Of a stretch of DNA of 64,000 bases, positions 44,896-54,974 are shown piece by piece. Every line of letters begins with the position of its first letter. Within the stretch, counting starts at the first letter, position 1. Source of the DNA: Candidatus Symbiopectobacterium sp. 'North America' (GTDB lineage Bacteria; Pseudomonadota; Gammaproteobacteria; Enterobacterales; Enterobacteriaceae); NCBI RefSeq assembly GCF_015762685.1, contig NZ_PEHF01000084.1, forward strand, positions 62,001-126,000, given 5' to 3'. Made by a program: the position numbers and the translations under genes. The notes under the pieces were generated by a model. The model saw nothing but the letters and a program-made list of their open reading frames with translations. It ran no database searches and was not told where the DNA came from.

Positions 44896-45455
44896 TGGCT
44901 GACGCCATGCAAAGGCAAAACGTTCTGCTCACCGCGCTTGAAGCCTGTCAACGACGACTGCGTGCGTTTATCTCTCGACGTACGCGCAGCGCGGCTGAAG
45001 CGGAAGATATCTTTCAGGAAATCAGCTATCGGCTGCTCAAAGCCGACAGCTACCTCGATCCGATAGAGCATGTTTCTGCCTGGCTATTTCGCGCTGCACG
45101 CAACGAGTTGATCGATCGCTCGCGCAAGCCGCACGACATATCGCTCACGGAAATGGCAACGGAGAGCTGGCCGGAAGGCGATGAACTGGCCGATATTCTG
45201 TTCAGCCCGCCTGACAGCGCAGAAGATGCCTATCTGTACCAACTGGTGTGGGAAGAGTTGGCGGCAGCGCTGGAAGAGATGCCAGCGCTGCAACGAGAAG
45301 CCTTTGAGAAAAACGAGTTGCTGGGTTACAGCTTCAAACAACTGGCGCAGGAAACCGGCGTCCCTGTGGAAACCCTGCTGTCGCGTAAGCATCAGGCCGT
45401 ACAGTTTCTGCGCGTCCGGCTACAGTGGCTTTATCAGGCCGTGACACAAGCTTGA
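44895..45455 (+). CDS. ECF-type RNA polymerase sigma factor
   Basis: 186 residues. Region 2 reads RRLRAFISRRTRSAAEAEDI then FQEISYRLLK, with the -10-contact helix SAWLFRAARNELIDRSRK. Region 4 reads LEEMPALQREAFEKNELLGY then SFKQLAQETGVPVETLLSRK. The length is typical of group IV sigma factors. It is translationally coupled to the preceding membrane protein. No target promoter can be named from this window. Neighbours (ydh operon, ygiQ) give no functional hint. It is one of few regulators here still entirely intact. Confidence 0.88.
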   Translation: MADAMQRQNVLLTALEACQRRLRAFISRRTRSAAEAEDIFQEISYRLLKADSYLDPIEHVSAWLFRAARNELIDRSRKPHDISLTEMATESWPEGDELADILFSPPDSAEDAYLYQLVWEELAAALEEMPALQREAFEKNELLGYSFKQLAQETGVPVETLLSRKHQAVQFLRVRLQWLYQAVTQA

Positions 45456-45468
45456 GGCGACCGCTCAC

Positions 45469-47663
45469 TCACCGCTTGCCGGTCTGCCCTTGCTTATTGC
45501 TTGCTTTTCCAACTCTTTTCTTCACCGCTGGCCGCCGTCCTTCCCCCGTGAAACGGGTGAGCGCGGGCTGCGCGGTTTTACCCTGCTCCGTATTTCTTTT
45601 GTTATAGGGTTTGGCATTGCGGCGCTCATCCACCGTTGCCACTGGCACCAGACATTCGCGGCGATTACCGATCAGGTGCTTCATGCCCATCGCGGTTAAC
45701 GCCTCGCGGATCAGCGCCCAGTTAGCCGGATCATGATAGCGCAGCAGCGCCTTATGCAAACGGCGCTGGCGATCGCCACGCGGCACCACCACCTCTTCAC
45801 TGTGATAATCCACCTTGCTGAGCGGATTCTTACCGCTGTAATACATGGTGGTAGAACTGGCGAGGGGTGAAGGATCGAAATTTTGCACCTGATCCAGTCG
45901 GAAGCGGTTCTTTTTCAGCCACAGCGCCAGATTGACCATATCCTCATCGCGCGTGCCGGGGTGAGCGGCGATAAAATACGGGATCAGATACTGCTCTTTG
46001 CCCGCCTGACGCGAATAGGTGTCAAACAACTCTTTGAAACGGTGGTAGCTGCCCATGCCGGGCTTCATCATCTTCGATAATGGCCCCTGCTCCGTGTGTT
46101 CTGGCGCAATCTTCAAGTAACCGCCCACGTGGTACTCAGCCAATTCCTTGATATAGCGTGGATCTTCCACCGCCAGATCGTAGCGTACCGCAGAAGCGAT
46201 CAGCACCTTCTTGACGCCTTTCAGGGCGCGGGCACGGCGATAGAGCTGGATGATCGGCTCATGGTTGGTATCCATGTGCGCACAAATTTCTGGGTAGACG
46301 CAAGACGCGCGGCGACAGGTTTGCTCCGCTTTGGGTGACTGGTAGCGCAGCATGTAAATGTTGGCCGTAGGTCCGCCAGATCGGAGATAATACCGGTGAA
46401 TCCCGGCACTTTATCACGGATCGCTTCAATTTCTTGCACAATCGACTTTTGTGAACGGCTTTGAATGATGCGCCCCTCGTGCTCAGTGATCGAGCAGAAT
46501 GCACATCCGCCAAAACAGCCGCGCATGATGTTGATGGAAAAGCGAATCATGTCGTAAGCCGGAATACGCGATGTGCCATAGGACGGGTGCGGCACCCGTT
46601 GATACGGCAAAGCATAGACCGCGTCCATCTCATCCGTTTGCAACGGAATAGCAGGTGGATTAATCCACACATAGCGATCGCCGTGTTTTTGCATCAACGC
46701 ACGCGCACTGCCAGGGTTGGTTTCGTGGTGCAGGATGCGCGAAGCGTGCGCGTACATTACCTTGTCGTTATTCACCTTCTCGAACGAGGGTAACAACACG
46801 TAGGTTTTTTCCCACTGCTTCGGCTTGTGCGCCTGGACGGTAATGGGCTTGCCGCTGGTGGAACCTTTTACCGTATGCGCCACACAGGGCAAGTCTTCAC
46901 CATAGGGATTAAGGATAGGTTCAATGCGACCGGGGCTATCCAGACGCGTGGAATCCACCCCCGTCCAACCGGGCTGCGCGGTTTTACGCAGCACGGCAGT
47001 ATTGCGCACATCCACAATCGAACTAATGGGTTCGCCCGCCGCCAGGCGGTGTGCAACCTCTACCAGCGGCCGCTCGCCGTTGCCGTAGATCAGCAGATCG
47101 GCTTTGGCGTCCACCAGCACTGAACGGCGCACCTTGTCTGACCAATAGTCGTAATGGGCAATGCGGCGCAGGCTGGCCTCAATGCCGCCCAGCACCACCG
47201 GCACATCACTAAAGGCTTCCTTGCAGCGCTAGGTATAAACCAGCGTGGCTCGGTCCGGGCGCTTACCGGCAACATTATCCGGCGTATACGCATCGTCATG
47301 GCACGTTTTGCGATCGGCGGTGTAATGGTTGATCATCGAGTCCATATTGCCCGCCGTCACGCCGTAAAACAGGTTCGGTTTGCCCAGACGCATAAAGTCG
47401 TTTTTCTGCGTCCAATCCGGCTGGGCAATAATCCCAACCCGAAACCCCTGCGACTCCAGCATCCTGCCAACGATCGCCATGCCAAAGCTGGGATGGTCCA
47501 CATAGGCATCTCCTGTCACCAGTACAATGTCGCAGCTGTCCCAGCCCAGTTCATCCATCTCTGCGTGGCTCATGGGCAAAAATGGCGCATTGCCGTAGCA
47601 CTCGGCCCAGTAGCGTGGGTAAGAAAACAGATAGCGTTCAGGAGCAATCAGGCTTGTGGACAC
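45469..47663 (-). pseudogene. ygiQ: Radical SAM protein YgiQ, nonsense plus frameshift
   Basis: Large radical SAM enzyme (UPF0313). GTG 47663 is a plausible start ([19 protein letters not shown]). The radical SAM Cys motif [20 protein letters not shown] is intact. Two lesions are visible. TAG 47229-47231 follows [10 protein letters not shown], where CAG (Gln) precedes [19 protein letters not shown]. One missing G near 46375 follows GIISDL, where [11 protein letters not shown] should follow but is read in another frame. The rest ([20 protein letters not shown] to the basic tail) is in good order. The function in bacteria is unclear. It is convergent with the sigma-factor gene. Confidence 0.88.
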
Positions 47664-47889
47664 GGTTAACTCTTCAACACAGGGGATTATCAGGGCCGGA
47701 AATTCTACCGATTTCCCCAGAAAAAGGGGGGGGAATTTACATAGGAAATGAGACAGATCATGAAAATCGCCTTGCGCAAAAAACGCGCACCGATATTGCA
47801 AGAAAACGCACCGGGTGAGGCCGTTAGCCACCCTGCGCGTTTGCAATGCTACACTTCAGGTAAATATAGCCAGCCACATCACAGAATAT

Positions 47890-48549
47890 ATGACCAGCAC
47901 AGCGTTGAAACGCCCGATTCTGACGCTCCCCAAAGGGGCGGACAAACTCCTGCTGCATTCATGCTGCGCGCCGTGTTCAGGGGAAGTGATGGAAGCCATT
48001 CAGGCCTCCGGGCTTCACTACACCATTTTCTTCTACAACCCCAATATTCATCCGCAGAAGGAGTATCTCATCCGCAAGGAAGAGAATATTCGCTTCGCCC
48101 AGAAGCATGGGGTGCCCTTTATCGATGCCGATTACGACATGGATAACTGGTTCAAACGGGCAAAAGGCATGGAGTGGGAACCGGAGCGCGGCGTGCGCTG
48201 CACCATCTGCTTTGATATGCGCTTCGAGCGCACCGCACTCTATGCCGCGGAAAATGGCTTTACGGTGATCAGTAGTTCGCTCGGCATCTCGCGCTGGAAA
48301 AACATGCAGAAAATTAATGACTGCGGCCAGCGGGCAGCCTCGCATTATCCGGGCATGGTGTACTGGGATTACAACTGGCGTAAAGGGGGCGGCTCTGCGC
48401 GCATGATCCAGATCAGCAAGCGGGAGCAATTTTATCAGCAAGAATACTGCGGTTGCGTTTATTCCCTGCGCGACAGCAATCTGCACAGCAAATCGCAGGG
48501 CAGACCGCTGATTAAAATCGGGAAACTGTATTACGGTACTGAGGAGTAA
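47890..48549 (+). CDS. queH: Epoxyqueuosine reductase QueH
   Basis: 219 residues of the QueH (formerly DUF208) type, which reduces epoxyqueuosine in tRNA in place of QueG. Characteristic Cys motifs are [23 protein letters not shown] and [12 protein letters not shown], which bind an Fe-S cluster and a second metal. [19 protein letters not shown] is also diagnostic. Start ATG 47890 gives the family length; the region upstream has no homology. It is divergent from ygiQ and intact. Confidence 0.9.
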   Translation: MTSTALKRPILTLPKGADKLLLHSCCAPCSGEVMEAIQASGLHYTIFFYNPNIHPQKEYLIRKEENIRFAQKHGVPFIDADYDMDNWFKRAKGMEWEPERGVRCTICFDMRFERTALYAAENGFTVISSSLGISRWKNMQKINDCGQRAASHYPGMVYWDYNWRKGGGSARMIQISKREQFYQQEYCGCVYSLRDSNLHSKSQGRPLIKIGKLYYGTEE

Positions 48550-48573
48550 TCACTCGGGAGATCCCGCACTCTA

Positions 48574-48690
48574 CCTGTCATTCCCGCGTTTTCTCCGTCA
48601 TTCCCGCGAAAGCGGGAATCTCCTACAGGGGAAACGCGTTCTTTCTGCCAGAGATCCCCGGCTTTCGCCGAGGATGACGTGGGGGAAGCC
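48574..48690. repeat. REP-like palindromic repeat cluster
   Basis: GTCATTCCCGCG occurs twice in tandem, and ATTCCCGC-GAAA-GCGGGAAT forms a hairpin at 48600-48619. A related degenerate arm (GATCCCCGGCTTTCGCCGAGG) follows near 48655. This GTCATTCCCGCG(A)AAGCGGGAATC type of intergenic repeat is widespread in proteobacteria. It lies between queH and the convergent glgP. Confidence 0.7.
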
Positions 48691-48737
48691 GAGGACAATG
48701 TGGGGGGAAGCATCATTTCAGTTCTCCCCCATCACCG

Positions 48738-49910
48738 TTACAGCCGTATCGGTTTGATATCCCAGATATCGTCGGCATACTCCTGAATGGTGCGGTCAGA
48801 TGAGAAGTTACCCATATTGGCGATATTGAGGATGTTCCTGCGCGTCCATTCTTCCGGTGTTCGATAGAGATCGTCCACTCTGTCATGGGTATCGACATAG
48901 CTACGATAATCCGCCAACAGTTGCCAATGGTCACCAAAATTCACCAACGAATCGAACAGATCGCCGTAGCGTCTTGGATCGTTCGGGCTGAAAACCCCGG
49001 TGGCAATCTGCGTCAGCACCCGGCGTAGCTCCTCGTCCTTCTCATAAATTTCACGCGGGTTGTAGCCGTTCTTGCGCAGTGCCTCTACCTGTTCCGTGGT
49101 GTTGCCAAAAATAAACATGTTCTCTTCGCCAATGTGCTCCAACATTTCCACGTTGGCCCCATCGAGAGTACCGATGGTCAGTGCCCCATTGAGCGCAAAT
49201 TTCATGTTACTGGTGCCGGAGGCTTCGCTCCCCGCCAGCGAGATCTGTTCAGACAGATCGGCCGCAGGAATGATGATCTGCGCCAGACTGACGCTGTAGT
49301 TGGGAATAAACACCACCTTCAACTTGTCATGCATGTCAGGATCGTGGTTGATCACCGCCGCGACATCGTTGATCAGGTTGATGATGTGCTTCGCCATGTA
49401 GTACGCCGATTCCGCCTGCTGACCGTTGACAATCTTTTGCGCAAACATACCGTATTCATAGCGAATGCCATAACTACGGCCGGGCAGCGCCATCGTCGCC
49501 AGCGAATCCAGGAAGCAGGCCGCCAAACGCCCGAGGCCACCGTTGCCCTGCCCGGGATCGTTCTCTTCCTCGATCAGCTCATCCAGATCCAGCCCCATGT
49601 CGTCCAGAGCTTGCTTCAGATCCTCGTACAGTCCCATCGCCAGCAGCGCATTCGACAGCGTTCGGCCCAGCAGGAACTCCATCGAGAGATAGTAGACCTG
49701 TCGCACATCCTGCGAGAGCTGCGCCCGGTTGGATCGCAGCCAGCGCTCCACCATGCGGTCGCGTACCGCGAGCAGCGTGGCGTTCAGCCATTCGTGCTTG
49801 TTGGCGATAGAGGGATCTTTACCTATGCTGAACATCAACTTATAGGCAATGGAATGCTTTAGCGCGTCCACGCTGAGCGTGGGTGAGTTGTAGATAAACG
49901 GAGAGTTCAT
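48738..49910 (-). pseudogene. glgP: Glycogen phosphorylase with a ~1.27-kb in-frame internal deletion
   Basis: The N-terminal ~160 residues (MNSPFIYNSPTLSVDALKHS to GIRYEYGMFAQKIVNG) and the C-terminal ~230 residues of GlgP are joined in frame at about 49400-49425 (QQAES to AYYMAKHIINL). E. coli GlgP has 815 residues; this ORF has 390. Missing are the glucose-phosphate and glycogen-binding parts, from the KESPDYW region through the TPRRW and KRIHEYKRQ regions. The PLP lysine region GTSNMKFALNGALTIGTLDG remains. The join falls where both sides could read A-E/A-S, so recombination across a short repeat is likely. The product cannot be a phosphorylase. Confidence 0.92.
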
Positions 49911-50004
49911 TACGTTTATTCCCAATCATGAGTGTTACGACAAGCGTTGTTTGACCGAGATCGCTAACGCCCCTGCATGTTGTCCTCACCATGCAACGCA
50001 CGGC

Positions 50005-50206
50005 TATACCCGTCATACTTCAAGTTGCAGGTGCGTTGGCTGCGCTCGTTATTCGGCCCATCCCTGGTCCTCACCTCTTACGAGGCCGCCGCACGCGGCG
50101 TTCAAATCTGCTCCCGGCAGATTTGTCACCCGAATCACTTACCTGTGTAAGCTTATCGAGATTCCTTCACTTGCCGCCTTCTCGCAACTCGAATTATTTA
50201 GGGTCA
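50005..50206. repeat. Intergenic ~203-bp MITE-like repeat, copy B (inverted)
   Basis: Starts TATACCCGTCATACTTCAAG and ends CGAATTATTTAGGGTCATA, the reverse complement of the copy at 5123-5325 with scattered substitutions (for example CCTGCAACTTG against CATGTAACTTG). It lies between glgP and glgA, splitting the glg operon. Confidence 0.8.
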
Positions 50207-51624
50207 TAAGCGCTGGTAAAGTGCACGATATGTCTGCGCAGCTACCTGCCAGCTAAAGTCCATCGCCATCGCCTGACGTTGCACATAACGCCACAGCGTG
50301 GGACTAGACCACAACACAAACACTCGGCGAATCGCTCGGGAAAGCGCGACGACATTGCAATCGCTGAAGGAAAAACCGGTGGTAAGGCCATCAGCCAGAT
50401 TTTCCAGCGAGCAATCCGCAACGGTATCCGCCAAACCGCCGGTATGACGCACCAGCGGCAGCGTACCGTACTTCAACCCATACAACTGCGTTAGCCCACA
50501 GGGCTCAAAACGGCTGGGCACCATGATGACATCAGCACCGCCAATAATGCGGTGCGAAAACGCTTCGTGATAGCCGATTTGGACTCCAACCTGGCCGGGA
50601 TATTCTGCCGCCGCCGCCAGGAACCCTTCCTGCAAATCAGCATCGCCTGCGCCCATTACCACCAATTGCGCCCCGTGCTCCAACAGCTCCGGCACCGCCT
50701 CCAGCACCAAATCTAATCCTTTTTGATGCGTCAGGCGGCTGACGATGGCAAACACCGGGATTTTCTCATCCACGGTCAATCCCATGGAGATTTGCAGTTG
50801 GCGCTTGTTATGCGCCTTATTGACCAGCGTTTCACGGGCGTAGGGGTGAGACAGCAGCGCATCGTGCGCCGGACTCCAGATGGCATCATCAACACCATTA
50901 AGAATGCCCGACAACCGTCCCTCCTCTTCCCGCGTCCGCAGCAGCCCCTCCATGCCGTAGCCAAATTCAGGTAAGGTGATTTCGTGAGAATAGGTCGGGC
51001 TAACGGTGGTGACGAATACAGCCCCGCCTTGAGGTAGGAGATCTGCACGTAAAACTCCAGGCCGTACACCTGGAAGAAATCACCCGGCAGTTGAATATCT
51101 GCCATATGACGGGCATGGAACAACCCCTGAAACGCCAGATTGTGCACGGTAAATACCGATTTCGCCGGACGATGGCGCGCCGCCAGATAGGCGCAGGTTA
51201 AGCCCGCGTGCCAGTCATGAGCGTGTACCACCTCGGGCCGCCAGTAGGGATCGAGCCCACAGGCCATTTCACACCCTACCCATCCCAGCAGGGCGAAACG
51301 CAGGTAATTGTCCGCATAGGCATACAGCGCTGGATCGTGGTATGGACTGCCCGCACGTTCATACAGTTCCGGCACATCGATCAGGTAAATGCCTACGCCG
51401 TTGAAGTGGCCATAAAGCAGCGCCATGCGTCCGGTAAAGGTCTCCAGCTCACACACTGTTTGCAGGTTGGCTACACCTTTTTTCAGATCGGGAAAAGCGG
51501 GCAGAATGACACGCACATCCAGCCCGGCTTCGATTTGCGCTGCTGGCAACGCCCCAGCAACGTCCGCTAATCCGCCGGTTTTCAGCAGCGGAAACAGCTC
51601 TGAACATACATGTAATACCCGCAT
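50204..51624 (-). pseudogene. glgA: Glycogen synthase, small deletion and frameshift
   Basis: GT5 ADP-glucose starch/glycogen synthase. The start [20 protein letters not shown] contains the KTGGL substrate motif. Near 51013 the expected [19 protein letters not shown] is disrupted: TATTCG is joined to TCACCACC, some 10-16 bases missing, and the frame runs into a stop. In the original frame the sequence continues [20 protein letters not shown] through [20 protein letters not shown] and [19 protein letters not shown] to the end at 50204. The catalytic Glu-containing loop (RFEPCGL) is thus intact but cut off from the N-terminal domain. Confidence 0.92.
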
Positions 51625-51708
51625 TCTTAACTCCCACGCTCCCCTCACCTGTGATGTCATGCACCACATCATCGTGAACGACAGCCTCTTGAACTACATC
51701 CTCTTCAA

Positions 51709-52986
51709 CTACAGCTTCGCCAGCATGGCGCGTGTCACCAGCACAATCCCCTCTTCCGAGCGGTAAAAACGGCGGCTGTCTTCAGCGGCATTTTCACCGA
51801 TCACCGTCCCCTCCGGCAGAACACACGCACGGTCGATGACGCAGCGTCGCAGGCGGCACGAACGCCCCACGTTCACATCCGGCAGCAACACGGACAAATC
51901 GATGCTGCAAAATGAGTTCACCCGCACGCGGGGAAACAGCACCGAATGCGTCACCACCGATCCCGATACGATACAACCGCCGGATACCAGCGAATTCATG
52001 GTCATACCGTGGCTGCCCGAACGGTCCTGTACGAACTTGGCCGGTGGCAGTTGATCCATGGCAGAACGTATTGGCCAGTTTCTGTCGTACATATCCAACT
52101 CTGGCGTGACCGAGGCCAAATCGAGGTTAGCCCGCCAATAGGCCTCAAGCGTTCCCACATCGCGCCAGTAATGGCAATCATCCTGACCCGAGGTGACGCA
52201 GGAGAGCGAGAACGGATGCGCCCAGGCATCGCGCTGCGCGACAATTTTCGGGATCAGATCTTTGCCGAAATCGTGTGAAGAGCCCGGCTGGTTGACGTCC
52301 TCTTGCAATAACCGATAAAGGTAGTCCGCATTAAAAACATAGATCCCCATGCTGGCGAGCGCCATTTCTGGGTCATCCGGCATCGGCGTGGGCTGCTCCG
52401 GCTTCTCGTCAAAGCTCAAAATACGCCGCTGCTTATCCACGCTCATGATGCCGAATGCGTTCGCTTCTTTGAGCGGCACTGGCAAGCACGCCACGGTGCA
52501 CTGCGCCTGTTTGTCGACGTGATCGATGAGCAAGCGCGAATAGTCCATTTTGTAGATGTGATCGCCCGTCAGAATCACCACATATTCCGCACGATAGCGT
52601 CGAATGATGTCGAGGTTTTGACAGACGGCATCCGCCGTACCGCGATACCAGTGATCGGTCTCCTGCCGCTGTTGCGCAGGCAGCAGATCGACAAATTCAT
52701 TCATCTCAGCATTGAGGAAAGACCAGCCACGCTGAATGTGCTGCACCAGCGTGTGAGATTGATATTGGGTGATCACGCCAATGCGGCGAATCCCCGAATT
52801 CAGACAGTTCGAGAGGGCGAAATTGATGATACGGAATTTGCCGCCAAAATGGACGGCGGGCTTGGCGCGCAGCGCGGTTAGGTCTTTCAGGCGCGAGCCG
52901 CGCCCGCCTGCCAGAATCAGCGCCACTGATTTCAGTGGAAGCTGCCGTGCGAGCATCAAGGGATCATGCTTCTCATTATTTACCAT
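51709..52986 (-). CDS. glgC: Glucose-1-phosphate adenylyltransferase
   Basis: 425 residues. It makes ADP-glucose for glycogen and is allosterically controlled by fructose-1,6-bisphosphate and [14 protein letters not shown] (nucleotide loop), [22 protein letters not shown] (catalytic Asp), [12 protein letters not shown] and the left-handed helix end [13 protein letters not shown] are present. One substitution stands out: [10 protein letters not shown] where the family has FRIIDFALSN (AAT for GAT). The frame is open and overlaps nothing. The glgX stop lies 3 bases upstream of its start. It is the only unbroken ORF of the glg operon, but its product would have no synthase to feed. Confidence 0.9.
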   Translation of the reverse strand: MVNNEKHDPLMLARQLPLKSVALILAGGRGSRLKDLTALRAKPAVHFGGKFRIINFALSNCLNSGIRRIGVITQYQSHTLVQHIQRGWSFLNAEMNEFVDLLPAQQRQETDHWYRGTADAVCQNLDIIRRYRAEYVVILTGDHIYKMDYSRLLIDHVDKQAQCTVACLPVPLKEANAFGIMSVDKQRRILSFDEKPEQPTPMPDDPEMALASMGIYVFNADYLYRLLQEDVNQPGSSHDFGKDLIPKIVAQRDAWAHPFSLSCVTSGQDDCHYWRDVGTLEAYWRANLDLASVTPELDMYDRNWPIRSAMDQLPPAKFVQDRSGSHGMTMNSLVSGGCIVSGSVVTHSVLFPRVRVNSFCSIDLSVLLPDVNVGRSCRLRRCVIDRACVLPEGTVIGENAAEDSRRFYRSEEGIVLVTRAMLAKL

Positions 52987-52989
52987 GGC

Positions 52990-54974
52990 CTACTCCTTCC
53001 TGCGGCGTGTACAGACACACACCGATTGGGCATTCCCTTGCCAAAACTCGCCGCGCAGCGCTTTCGAGCCCTCGAACGGTGGCGACACCAACCAATCTCC
53101 TGCGGGCAGCGACATCTCGCACGGCGACGCGCTCGCATTAATCAGCAGTAACCAATCAGACGACAGGACGATTTGTAAACGGCGCTCTCCCTGCTCCCAG
53201 GCCGACGGTGTGAGCTGCTGCGCCCGTTCATTCAGTCACTGCACACAGCCATCTCCATCTTGCCACCAGGCATCCTGCTGTAACGCCGGGATGGCGGGTC
53301 GCAGCCGAATCAGCCCGGCGGTAAAAGCACTCATGGCGTTATCCGCCGTTTCCCAGTTAAGCCAAGTCAGGTCGTTATCCTGACAGTAGGCGTTGTTATT
53401 CCCCTGCTGGCTGTGCCCCTGCTCATCCCCCGCCAGCAGCATGGGCGTGCCCTGCGACAGCAGCAATGTCGTCAGCAACGCCCGTTGGCTGGCGGCACGG
53501 CGTGCCAGCGTGGCCTCATCCGCTTCCAACCCTTCGGTGCCGTGGTTGTTGCTGAAATTGCTGTCTGTGCCGTCGCGGTTATCTTCCCCGTTGGCGTGGT
53601 TGTGCTTGTGGTTGAAGCTGACCAGATCGCGCAGCGTGAAGCCGTCGTGCGCGGTGAGCTTGTTTACCGACGCATGCGGTAAACGAGGAGGGTGCTGAAA
53701 GATATCGCTCGACGCGGCAAAGCGGCGGGCGAAACCGCCCAGAGAAATATCGCCGCACAGCCAGAAGCGCCGCATATCGTCGCGGTAGCGATCGCTCCAC
53801 TCGGCAAAGGGGGCGGGGAAACGCCCGAGCTGATAGCCACCGTTGCCGATATCCCAAGGTTCGGCAATCAGTTTTACGCCGTGCAAACACGGCTCCTCAC
53901 GCAGCGCGGTGAGCAATGGCGCGGCGGGGTCAAACGCCGGTGTTCTGCCTAAAACGGTGGCCAGATCGAAACGGAAGCCATCCACATGACAGACTTCGCG
54001 CCAGAAAATCAGGGACTGCATCACCCAGTCAATCATGGCTGGATGATTGAGACGCAGCCGGTCCAGTTGTGGTATTCACCCTGTTCGGTCAGCCAGTAAT
54101 AGCTCTGGTTGTCGATGCCGCGCAGCGACAGCGTCGGTCCTTCAACATCCAGCTCTGCCGAATGGTTAAACACCACATCAAGGATCACTTCGATACCCGC
54201 ACGGTGCAGCGCCTTGACCATATCGCGGAATTCATTAAGCGCGTCATCACGCGCCGCCAGGCTGGTTTCAACGGCAAACGGCAACAGCACGTTGTAACCC
54301 CAGTAGTTACGCAGCCCGAGTTTCTGCAAGCGTGGCTCATCGGCGTGCTGCTGCACTGGCAGCAGTTCAATGGCAGTGATACCCAGATTTTTTAGGTAGT
54401 TGATCATGACCGGGTGTGCCACACCGCTGTAGGTCCCGCGTAATTCGGCGGTGATCTCGGGATGTAGCTGAGTCAAGCTACGCACGTGAGCCTCATAGAT
54501 CACGCTCTCGCCCCACGGGGTGTCTGGCGGAGCGTCATGGTCCCAGTCGTAGCTTTCATCCACCACCACGGCTTTTGGCATCACCTGAGCGCTGTCTCGC
54601 TCGTCTGGCGTATCAACACCGCCCTGTAGACTCTCGTCATCAACCACCCAGCCATCTAACTGACGGGCACAGGGATCGAGCAGTAGCTTATTCGGGTTAA
54701 AGCGATGACCCTGTTGCGGCGCGAAGGGGCCATAGACGCGGTAGCCATAGCGTAGTCCGGGACGCGCAGTGGGCTCCTGCTCTGTTAGCGGCAAATAGCC
54801 GTGCCAGATATCTCTCGTACGGGATGGCAGGGTGAAGCGGTGTTCTTGCTGATGGGCATCAAACAGACACAGTTCTACCCGCTCGGCATGGGCGGAAAAC
54901 AGCGCAAAATTAATGCCCTGTTGATCGATGCTGGCACCCAATGGCGCGGGCTTGCCCGGCAGCAGTGCGATCAT
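52990..54974 (-). pseudogene. glgX: Glycogen debranching enzyme, frameshift plus nonsense
   Basis: GH13 limit-dextrin debrancher. ATG 54974 overlaps the glgB stop (ATGA). GH13 motifs are [23 protein letters not shown] and NKLTAHDG. Two lesions are visible. Near 54050 the sequence NWTGC should continue [19 protein letters not shown], but about 13 bases are missing (GGCTGCG joined to TCTC; CTGCG occurs on both sides). TGA 53236-53238 replaces Trp after DGDGCVQ in WLNERAQQL. The natural frame then continues to TAG 52990. The TGA matches the W-to-stop pattern seen in several neighbours. Inactive. Confidence 0.92.
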
